This document shows positions 1-4,945 of a stretch of DNA of 5,644 nucleotides, one piece after another. A program made the position numbers and the translations under genes. Under the pieces are notes generated by a model. The model worked only from the letters and a program-made list of their open reading frames with translations. It was not told the origin of the DNA and made no database searches. The stretch's first letter is position 1, and each line of letters begins with the position of its first letter. Location of the stretch: assembly GCA_022560365.1 (NCBI GenBank), contig JADFTG010000099.1:1-5644 (forward strand). The letters are read 5' to 3'. This DNA comes from Chloroflexota bacterium (GTDB lineage Bacteria > Chloroflexota > Dehalococcoidia > SM23-28-2 > RBG-16-64-32).

Positions 1-428
1 TCGCGGATCAGCATGCGCAGCATCCGGCGGATGCGGCCAACGCTCGGGCGGAACACGCATTCACCAACCATGGGCAGCGACAGCAACCGCTGCGACAGCG
101 CGATCTCGCGCCCCTTGCGGGTATAGAGGAAGGGGCCCGCGCCGGCCGCCTGGTAATCGCCGCGGGTCTCGTCGTCGACCTTGAGGTAGAGCGTGTCGGC
201 GGCGATCAGGCCGAACATCACGAGGCCGATGAGTACCGCCAGTATCGACCAGATTGCACCGGGCGACTGCCAGCCGCTGCGGCTGACGCTCAGGCTGATG
301 CCCAACCCCTCGAAGGAGAAGTTGTACCACCTGAGAAAACTGTCGATGAAAAGCAAAGGCCCCGCGACAAGAATGATCTTCTCTCCGAGGCCCATCTTCT
401 GGAACTGCTCCTGGATGTTCATGCCCAT
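1..428 (-). CDS. Small membrane protein, 5' part only (runs off left edge)
   Basis: The first 142 codons are visible with no stop, so the gene continues beyond position 1. The ATG at 428 is chosen because AAGGAG lies 6 nt upstream; a second ATG two codons later sits too far from it. The protein begins MGMNIQEQFQKMGLGEKI. It has a hydrophobic segment at about residues 17-32 (containing LLFIDSFLRWY) and a second at about 57-77, separated by a short loop with SRSGWQSPGAIW. The visible remainder (about 78-142) is polar and ends strongly basic with many Arg, suggesting a cytoplasmic tail. I do not recognise the function. The GEKI...FIDSF...W start and SGW..PGA..S motif resemble small uncharacterised membrane proteins seen in several GC-rich phyla, which is a recollection and not a database match. 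It is transcribed divergently from the amidase unit. Confidence 0.75.
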   Translation of the reverse strand, partial: MGMNIQEQFQKMGLGEKIILVAGPLLFIDSFLRWYNFSFEGLGISLSVSRSGWQSPGAIWSILAVLIGLVMFGLIAADTLYLKVDDETRGDYQAAGAGPFLYTRKGREIALSQRLLSLPMVGECVFRPSVGRIRRMLRMLIR

Positions 429-496
429 AAAAGACTCCTTTGGCGGAGATCGCCTTCGCCATAAGACTCCCGTGCGTTTCCGGAAGTGAAAAACAT
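419..496 (-). CDS. Possible 25-codon leader ORF upstream of the membrane protein
   Basis: An ATG at 496 has a purine-rich GAGGA a few bases upstream and opens a 25-codon frame (starting MFFTSGNARES) that ends in TGA at 419-421. It overlaps the start of the membrane-protein gene by 10 nt in another frame, in the form TTATGGGCATGA. It lies wholly inside the predicted 5' leader of the promoter at 520-547. This is the geometry of a translationally coupled leader peptide, but there is no run of one amino acid and no clear attenuator. It could be chance, since 25 open codons are not rare in GC-rich DNA. Confidence 0.25.
   Translation of the reverse strand: MFFTSGNARESYGEGDLRQRSLLWA
435..440 (-). 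promoter_or_regulatory. Shine-Dalgarno site deciding the start at 428
   Basis: AAGGAG on the minus strand lies 6 nt before the ATG at 428 and 12 nt before the in-frame ATG at 422. It therefore favours the upstream start. Confidence 0.6.
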
Positions 497-519
497 GTGT
501 CCTCGGCTCCTCACCGCAA

Positions 520-547
520 GTTATAGCCTGCCACGTACCAGTGTCAA
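520..547 (-). promoter_or_regulatory. Sigma70-like promoter for the membrane protein
   Basis: On the minus strand a perfect -35 TTGACA (542-547) is followed after 16 bp by a -10 TATAAC (520-525, five of six consensus bases). The expected start of transcription is near 513, leaving a leader of about 85 nt before the ATG at 428. This is the best promoter match in the window. Confidence 0.65.
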
Positions 548-636
548 GCAGTAATGCGTAAAGTGCCTATGCTTGTGCCTATTCGTCCGCTCGCGCACGC
601 TTTCGGCGTCAACATTTTGCTGCTACTTTGGGCATT

Positions 637-849
637 ATGGACCAGCAGATCACCCGTGAGGATGCTCGTTCGTCCCTCATCCGCGCCGGCCTGAGCGCGT
701 CCGGCGAGCGGCTCGATCGCCTCGTGCCGGGCCTCCAGATCGCCCGCGCCGCCGCCGCCGCGCTCGCCGCTCTCGAAATGGGATACAGCGGTCCGGCGTC
801 CTTCCGGGCTCCTCCGCTGGCCGATGTCCAAGGGATCCATGGCAACTGA
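637..849 (+). CDS. AtzG/GatC-like small subunit of an amidase
   Basis: This is a 70-residue protein starting MDQQITREDARSSLIRAGL. Helix-forming sequence follows, with LVPGLQIARAAAAALAALE at about residues 30-48, then a Pro-containing tail, GPASFRAPPL, at about 52-61. Short size, two amphipathic helices, a PxxF/P tail and a position immediately before an amidase-signature gene are hallmarks of AtzG. AtzG is the small partner of AtzE (1-carboxybiuret hydrolase) and is itself related to GatC of the GatCAB amidotransferase. Such subunits wrap around and stabilise the amidase. The stop at 847-849 overlaps the downstream ATG at 839, indicating translational coupling. No Shine-Dalgarno site precedes the ATG; a TTG at 628 is an alternative start, and leaderless translation is possible. 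The family assignment comes from shape, motif and context, not from alignment. Confidence 0.6.
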   Translation: MDQQITREDARSSLIRAGLSASGERLDRLVPGLQIARAAAAALAALEMGYSGPASFRAPPLADVQGIHGN

Positions 850-2230
850 CCTGCACTGGCTCTCGATCGCCGAGGCGGCGCAGCTGATCGAACGGCGCGA
901 ACTCTCACCTGTCGACCTCGTGGACGCCTGCCTCGAGCGAGTGGAGGCGCTGGACGGGCGGCTCAACGCCTTCATCACCGTGCTCGCCGACGAAGCGCGC
1001 GTCGACGCTCGCGGGGCTGCCGACGAGATCGCGAACGGCTCGTATCGTGGTCCACTGCACGGCATCCCGGTCGCGCTCAAGGACATCTTCGCCGTGGCAG
1101 GCGCCCCGATGACCGCGGGATCCCTGATCTTCCGTGACGTTGTCTCGGAGGAGGACTCGGAGGTGACGCGGCGGCTCCGGGCGGCGGGTGCCATCGTCCT
1201 CGGCACGCTCAACCTGCACGAGATCGCGCTGGGTGCCACGGGTATCAACCCGCACACGGGCCCGGCGCGGAACCCCTGGAACACCGGTCACATCACGGGC
1301 GGTTCCAGCTCCGGCGCGGGCGCGGCCGTTGCCGCCGGCCTCTGCTTCGCCGGTATGGGCACCGATACCGGTGGCAGCATCCGCATTCCGGCCGCCCTCT
1401 GCGGGATCGCCGGCATCAAGCCGACGTTTGGCCGCGTCAGCCGCCGTGGCCTGCTGCCCCTCAGCTGGTCGCTTGATCACGCCGGCCCCCTGACACGCAA
1501 CGTAGAGGACGCCGCCATCGTTCTCCAGGTGATCGCCGGCCACGACGCAGGCGATCCGGCATCGAGCCGGGCCGATGTTCCGGACTACAGCGCGACGCTC
1601 GGTGAAGGCGTTCGCCACAGGCGGATCGGCGTCCCTGACCGCTACTTCGATGATGGCGTCGACGCGGACGTCCAGGCGGCGTTCCGAGAGGCGCTGCGCC
1701 AGCTCGAGGGTCTCGGCGCGGAGCTGAGCGAGTTCTCGCCGCCGCACGCGGACGAGATGCCGGGCGCGCTCGCTGCGATCATGCTGCCCGAGGCGTTCAC
1801 GTTTCACCAGTCCGCTATGCGGGAGCGGCCCGAGGACATCGGCGAGGACGTGCGCTACCGGCTGGAGCTGGGGGCGGCCTACCCGGCGGCGGAGTACATT
1901 CAGGCGCTGCGCTTCCGCGAGATGCTTGTCGAGACGTGGCGCGAAGAAGTGTTCGGCGAAATCGACCTGGTGGCGACGGCGACGACGATGGTCGCCGCGC
2001 GGCCGATCGACCAGAGCGATCTATCGACGACGCTTAGCCTGATCCGCAACACGAACCCGTTCAACCTGCTGGGCACGCCGGCGATATCCGTGCCGTGCGG
2101 CTTCACCGGCGACGGTCTTCCCGTTGGCCTGCAACTGGCCGGCCGCTGGTTCGACGAGGCGACCGTCCTGCGCGCGGCGTACGCCTATGAGAGCGTCACG
2201 GACTGGAACAGCCGCCGCCCGCCGCTCTGA
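839..2230 (+). CDS. Amidase-signature family hydrolase (GatA/AtzE-like)
   Basis: This 463-residue protein belongs to the amidase signature family, which hydrolyses C-N amide bonds through a Ser-cisSer-Lys triad. The catalytic Lys81 sits in VALKD (codon 1079-1081), cis-Ser156 in GGSSSG (1304-1306) and nucleophile Ser180 in TDTGGSIRIPAALCG (1376-1378). The 24-residue spacing between the two serines is that of GatA. The C-terminal part has the usual NPFNLLGTPAISVPCGF and GLPVGLQLAG motifs, so the enzyme is complete. The ATG at 839 is preferred over the in-frame ATG at 824 because AAGGGA lies just upstream, though the spacing is short. No Cys-rich or transporter-like extension and no signal peptide is seen, so it is cytosolic. 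The overlapping AtzG/GatC-like gene upstream points to a heteromeric enzyme. True GatA is less likely because no gatB or recognisable gatC is present. The substrate cannot be read from sequence. Confidence 0.9.
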   Translation: MATDLHWLSIAEAAQLIERRELSPVDLVDACLERVEALDGRLNAFITVLADEARVDARGAADEIANGSYRGPLHGIPVALKDIFAVAGAPMTAGSLIFRDVVSEEDSEVTRRLRAAGAIVLGTLNLHEIALGATGINPHTGPARNPWNTGHITGGSSSGAGAAVAAGLCFAGMGTDTGGSIRIPAALCGIAGIKPTFGRVSRRGLLPLSWSLDHAGPLTRNVEDAAIVLQVIAGHDAGDPASSRADVPDYSATLGEGVRHRRIGVPDRYFDDGVDADVQAAFREALRQLEGLGAELSEFSPPHADEMPGALAAIMLPEAFTFHQSAMRERPEDIGEDVRYRLELGAAYPAAEYIQALRFREMLVETWREEVFGEIDLVATATTMVAARPIDQSDLSTTLSLIRNTNPFNLLGTPAISVPCGFTGDGLPVGLQLAGRWFDEATVLRAAYAYESVTDWNSRRPPL

Positions 2231-2327
2231 GCGCAGTCAGGCGCCCCTGTCCTGCTGCAGCCGCCAGAGAGCGCAGGCGCTGTCCTTGCCGCCGCTCCAG
2301 GCCATCACAGCCATCGTCGCCATTGAC
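2231..2327. other. Short convergent intergenic region
   Basis: This region separates two genes that end towards each other. It contains only a short palindrome, AGCGCAGGCGCT (2270-2281), and no stem followed by a T-tract in either direction. I see no convincing intrinsic terminator here. Confidence 0.5.
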
Positions 2328-3179
2328 CTACGTCACGATCGGCGTGTCGTTGCGGTTGCCCCACTCCGCCCACGAGGCGTCGTAGTTGAGCGCGCGTGGG
2401 TAGCCCATCAAGCGCAGGACGAACGCGGCGTGCGCGGCGCGAATGCCCGCCTGGCAGTGCGTGATCACGCGCTTTTCCGGCACGATCCCAACGCCTGTTA
2501 GCTTGCGGCTAATCTCGTCTGGCGGAAGCAATAGCCCGGAGCGGACCGGTGGCGAGACGGTCACGTCCAGCCACTCGAGGTGCGCGGCACCGGGGATGTG
2601 GCCGCCGTGCTTGTTCGCCCGCGAGTCCTCGCCCGTGTGTTCGCCCTGCGCCCGGACGTCCCAGATCACCGTGTCGTCGTCGTCGATCGCGGCTCGCACC
2701 TCGTCCAGCCGCGCGCAGGTGTCATCTCGCACGTCGCGGACGGTGAACTGCGCGCGCTCGATGTGGCGCATCTCCATCGAAACAGGGCGGTCTTCTTCGT
2801 GCCATTTGCGGAAGCCGCCGTTGAGCACGCGGCACTTCGCATGGCCGTGGTAGTCGAGCGCCCACCACAACCGCGCCGCGTAGAGCCCGCCCATGTTGTC
2901 GTAGGCGACGACCTGCGTATCGTCCCCGATGCCGTGCCGTGACATCGTCTCGGCGAAACTCTCCGGGTCCATGATGTGAGTGCCGATGCCCGGCCCCGAT
3001 GCCGAATCACCGGTCGCCTTGAAGTAGTGGTGCGTGCGCAGGCCGGCCGCGCCATCGATGTGCAGGCGCATGAAGGCCGCGAACTCGTCGCAGTCAACGA
3101 CCAGCACGTCCGGGTCGCCGATGTGCTCGGCGAGCCAGTCCGTCTCGGCCAGGATGTCCGGGTTCGGGTAGGCGGTCAT
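2328..3179 (-). CDS. Two-domain rhodanese-type sulfurtransferase
   Basis: This 283-residue protein has tandem rhodanese domains, as in thiosulfate and 3-mercaptopyruvate sulfurtransferases (SseA group), which move sulfane sulfur to cyanide or other thiophilic acceptors. The N-terminal domain (about 8-135) carries VAYDNMGGLYAARLWW with Asp94 where the active Cys would be, the usual inactive half. The C-terminal domain (about 155-283) has HGGHIPGAAHLEW (191-203), the active loop CQAGIR with Cys242 (codon 2454-2456) and the terminal YDASWAEWGNR. Length is typical and no signal peptide is seen, so it should be cytosolic. The loop differs from classic CRKGVT (thiosulfate type) and CGSGVT-like (mercaptopyruvate type) loops, so substrate preference is open. 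The ATG at 3179 has GAGG five bases upstream. It converges on the amidase and shares no operon with it. Confidence 0.92.
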   Translation of the reverse strand: MTAYPNPDILAETDWLAEHIGDPDVLVVDCDEFAAFMRLHIDGAAGLRTHHYFKATGDSASGPGIGTHIMDPESFAETMSRHGIGDDTQVVAYDNMGGLYAARLWWALDYHGHAKCRVLNGGFRKWHEEDRPVSMEMRHIERAQFTVRDVRDDTCARLDEVRAAIDDDDTVIWDVRAQGEHTGEDSRANKHGGHIPGAAHLEWLDVTVSPPVRSGLLLPPDEISRKLTGVGIVPEKRVITHCQAGIRAAHAAFVLRLMGYPRALNYDASWAEWGNRNDTPIVT

Positions 3180-3211
3180 GGGTGCCTCGGTTGCGTCTCG
3201 GGGTGGCTTGC

Positions 3212-3217
3212 ATTATA
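3212..3217 (-). promoter_or_regulatory. Candidate -10 box of the sulfurtransferase gene
   Basis: A perfect TATAAT on the minus strand lies 32 bp before the ATG at 3179, predicting a leader of about 25 nt. No good -35 sequence is found at 16-18 bp upstream; the nearest TTGACA-like string, ATGACA (3227-3232), is only 9 bp away. The promoter may depend on an activator or may be a chance match. Confidence 0.35.
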
Positions 3218-3350
3218 GGCTAGGTCTGTCATGCAGGCCGCGACGCGCCACCAGCCGGCCCCGATCGTGATCGGGGGGCGCGAGAGCACGGTCGGGGTCG
3301 CTGAGAAATCCTCTGAGCCAGTCCCGGAGTAGGTTGTCGACGCCCTCCTG

Positions 3351-3419
3351 ATTCGTCAAGCCCCCCTACGGGACGCCCTTGACGACAGAACCAGCGAGCC
3401 CATCAGTAACTTGACGAAT
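3351..3419. repeat. Inverted/direct repeat cluster TCGTCAAG / CTTGACGA
   Basis: ATTCGTCAAG at 3351-3360 is matched perfectly as an inverted repeat by CTTGACGAAT at 3410-3419. A third, shorter copy, CTTGACGA, occurs at 3378-3385 in the same orientation as the last. The rightmost copy contains the -35 hexamer TTGACG of the candidate promoter. The arrangement suits binding sites for a transcription factor. Alternatively the arms could form a stem-loop in RNA if transcribed from further upstream. Confidence 0.5.
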
Positions 3420-3439
3420 TATTTTGCTCGGGATAGAGT
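3411..3439 (+). promoter_or_regulatory. Candidate promoter of the exported-protein gene
   Basis: TTGACG (3411-3416, five of six consensus) and TAGAGT (3434-3439, four of six) are separated by exactly 17 bp. Transcription would begin near 3446, giving a leader of about 140 nt. The -35 lies inside the rightmost repeat of the motif cluster, so a factor bound there would affect polymerase access. Confidence 0.4.
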
Positions 3440-3572
3440 CAGCACTACACAAAATTCTACTTGAAGGGGGAGCGACTATTCCTAACCAGTGTATTCACAC
3501 GCCCAATACGATCTGCCACCGCGTATTTACGGGCGATAGACAGAACATGGGTAAACCTACACGACTCATTGT

Positions 3573-3578
3573 AAGGAG
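3573..3578 (+). promoter_or_regulatory. Strong Shine-Dalgarno site for the gene at 3588
   Basis: AAGGAG, preceded by T to make TAAGGAG, lies 9 nt before the ATG at 3588 and fixes this start. It also argues against the longer overlapping frame that begins further upstream. Confidence 0.65.
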
Positions 3579-3587
3579 ATTGAAGAG

Positions 3588-4784
3588 ATGCGGATCAGAC
3601 AGATTCTTCCCTTGGCGCTCATCGCCATCGCCATCAGCGTGTTTTTGGCGTCCGACTCAACACAAACGTCGAGCGCGCCAGACACGCTGCAGCGCGACAG
3701 CGAGCAAATCGCTGGTGCAGACTTTGAGGAGTTCCGTGGCAGGCTCGCCACCTTGTTTGCCGACCTGGAAGAGGCCTATCCGAACGTCGTCGCAGCCGGC
3801 GGGCCACACGAGCTTTTGGAGCAAATTACTGAGGCCCGACAGCTGATACCGGAGCTCACGGCAGAAGAGCTTTGGGTGTTACGCGACGCGATTTCGCAGT
3901 ATCCCGCCTACTGGGATATCCCAACCGTCATCAGCCTCTCCCTCGAGCCGGGGCCTCAGGACCAGGCGCCTCAGGACCAGGCGCCGCAGGCTAGCACTGG
4001 AAGTCTGATGAGCCACACTTGCCCGGCTCCAGCCGGGGGGGGGTTCTTCACCGGGCCGCAGAAACACATCCAAAATGAGTTTCTCCAAAAGAAAATTAGG
4101 CTATCCACGAAAGCCAAGGCGCTACTACTCGAGGCCGTGGCGATGGGTATCCCCGAGCCGCTTAATCTAATTCCTGTTGCTGCCTGGCTTTTTGCTGAAG
4201 AAGTCGTCCTTGCTGAAGAACTAATCATTCTTGGTACAGAAGAAAAAAACGCCATTAACGACGAGTGCGAGGAGGATGTTCATCGGGCCATAATGCACGA
4301 CGTCGTCGGACCCGCGGTTCTAGACCTTGAAAGCGACCTGGCGAACCATGACACCAACATCGACGGCGACTTGATAGCCCACGACACCAACATCGACGGC
4401 GACCTGATCATTCATGACGGCGATATAAAGGGCTTGATCGGGGGCGTTCAGGAGACCCTGGACACCACCACAGAGATGAAACGGGTCCATCTTCAGATCA
4501 TCGCGCTCCCCGGGGGCCGGGAGTTCCTGATCACTGCGGATGAGGCCGGGGTACCCGTGGACGTCGAATTTATCGCCGTCCGATACTCGCGGGGGAACGA
4601 CCCAATCTCCTTTGTGGACGTCCTCGCCGACTCGACAGTCACAACGGTCAGTCCAGGTGTTCATCATGTCGAAATATCCAAGTTGAAAGGATCGCCAATC
4701 GACTCTCGGTCCAGCCTCGCGGTGTTCGAGGTCAGGCACGACCACGGTTCGTATACCCACTTCGGGATCATCGTGGTGAACTAG
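3588..4784 (+). CDS. Exported hypothetical protein with hendecad HD repeats
   Basis: I do not recognise this 398-residue protein. It begins MRIRQILPLALIAIAISVFL, a basic n-region and hydrophobic core typical of a signal peptide or membrane anchor, without a lipobox Cys. Residues about 40-110 look helical and acidic. A low-complexity linker PQDQA-PQDQA-PQA (123-135) and a Gly-rich patch after Cys145 follow. Residues 174-216 are helical and hydrophobic or amphipathic, and Cys227 could pair with Cys145. Three 11-residue units follow: HDTNIDGDLIA (254-264), HDTNIDGDLII (265-275) and HDGDIKGLIGG (276-286). This is a hendecad pattern suited to a coiled-coil stalk, possibly binding cations through the Asp/His faces. 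From about 297 to the end the sequence is strand-rich with alternating Val/Ile and contains no enzyme motif. The layout suggests a surface or periplasmic stalk plus beta-domain protein. Its base composition is less GC-rich than the flanking genes, consistent with transfer. Confidence 0.8.
   Translation: MRIRQILPLALIAIAISVFLASDSTQTSSAPDTLQRDSEQIAGADFEEFRGRLATLFADLEEAYPNVVAAGGPHELLEQITEARQLIPELTAEELWVLRDAISQYPAYWDIPTVISLSLEPGPQDQAPQDQAPQASTGSLMSHTCPAPAGGGFFTGPQKHIQNEFLQKKIRLSTKAKALLLEAVAMGIPEPLNLIPVAAWLFAEEVVLAEELIILGTEEKNAINDECEEDVHRAIMHDVVGPAVLDLESDLANHDTNIDGDLIAHDTNIDGDLIIHDGDIKGLIGGVQETLDTTTEMKRVHLQIIALPGGREFLITADEAGVPVDVEFIAVRYSRGNDPISFVDVLADSTVTTVSPGVHHVEISKLKGSPIDSRSSLAVFEVRHDHGSYTHFGIIVVN
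3954..3992 (+). repeat. 15-nt tandem repeat encoding PQDQA
   Basis: Two identical 15-nt copies, CCTCAGGACCAGGCG (3954-3968 and 3969-3983), are followed by a partial third (3984-3992). They encode a Pro/Gln linker inside the exported protein. The nucleotide identity implies recent duplication by slippage. Confidence 0.85.
4347..4445 (+). repeat. 33-nt tandem repeat encoding hendecad HDTNIDGDLIx
   Basis: Three consecutive 33-nt units occupy 4347-4379, 4380-4412 and 4413-4445. The first two share a 21-nt identical core and differ mostly at silent or wobble positions. The third is diverged but keeps HD at its start and the 11-residue phase. Confidence 0.85.
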
Positions 4785-4858
4785 GACCACGACGACAACC
4801 TCGGCCCGGGCCAGTGATAAGAGGTTTGCGAGCCGATACTCAAGCAGTGCCGAACGCG

Positions 4859-4906
4859 TCTGGAGGCAAAGGGCACCACCGCCCGTCTGAGCCCTTTGCC
4901 TCCAGA
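4859..4906. terminator. Perfect 16-bp inverted repeat, possible bidirectional terminator
   Basis: TCTGGAGGCAAAGGGC (4859-4874) and its exact reverse complement (4891-4906) flank a 16-nt loop. The stem lies 74 bp after the stop of the exported-protein gene and 39 bp beyond the stop of the convergent minus-strand gene, where a bidirectional terminator would sit. No T-tract follows on either strand; AAAA follows the right arm. It is therefore not a canonical intrinsic terminator, and could instead be an mRNA-stabilising hairpin or the trace of a mobile element. Confidence 0.5.
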
Positions 4907-4945
4907 AAAGTTGAGCGGGCGACGAAGATGAGTGCCGCCGTCGCC

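Larger units (their letters stand above)
429..636. other. Divergent intergenic region, amidase side
   Basis: This region holds the minus-strand promoter, its leader and the 25-codon leader ORF. On the plus-strand side I see no convincing promoter for the amidase unit. TACTTT (624-629) lies 7 bp before the ATG at 637, where the -10 of a leaderless transcript would sit, but matches the consensus poorly and has no -35. An 8-bp direct repeat GTGCCTAT (563-570, 575-582) at 12-bp spacing lies between the two transcription units. Confidence 0.5.
3180..3587. other. Intergenic regulatory region between divergent genes
   Basis: About 400 bp with no convincing gene. From the left it holds the sulfurtransferase leader and TATAAT, then a small perfect palindrome (CCCCGATC-GT-GATCGGGG, 3259-3276 approximately). 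It then holds three copies of a CTTGACGA motif (3351-3419), a candidate promoter for the exported protein (3411-3439), and about 140 bp of distinctly more AT-rich leader that ends in a strong ribosome binding site. Confidence 0.6.

Noticed and set aside
61..462. 133-codon minus-strand frame overlapping the membrane protein
   Set aside because: The competing frame has a good ribosome binding site and two clear membrane segments, whereas this one is Arg/Pro-rich and featureless.
544..1284. 246-codon open frame on the minus strand across the amidase start
   Set aside because: It lies antisense to the AtzG-like gene and amidase, is Ser/Arg/Ala-rich without motifs, and is a typical GC-rich shadow frame.
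905..1807. 300-codon open frame on the minus strand inside the amidase
   Set aside because: It is fully antisense to conserved amidase catalytic sequence; Arg/Gly/Asp-rich composition and lack of motifs mark it as a shadow.
3259..3276. Short palindrome CCCCGATC-GT-GATCGGGG
   Set aside because: It is near-perfect but short, with no T-tract and no clear relation to a start or stop. It could be chance in GC-rich DNA.
3213..3359. 48-codon minus-strand frame from a TTG, containing RDWLRGFLSDPDR
   Set aside because: It looks faintly protein-like but has no Shine-Dalgarno site, a rare start, no recognised family, and runs into the sulfurtransferase TATAAT. It is possibly an old gene remnant but cannot be supported.
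3424..3846. 140-codon plus-strand frame starting at a TTG before the exported protein
   Set aside because: It overlaps the signal-peptide gene in another frame, lacks a ribosome binding site, and becomes Ser/Arg/Pro-rich shadow sequence.
4347..4445. Tandem repeats considered as a CRISPR array
   Set aside because: The units are contiguous without spacers, are coding, and are only three in number.
4803..4812. 10-bp palindrome GGCCCGGGCC
   Set aside because: It is too short and GC-simple to assign a role.
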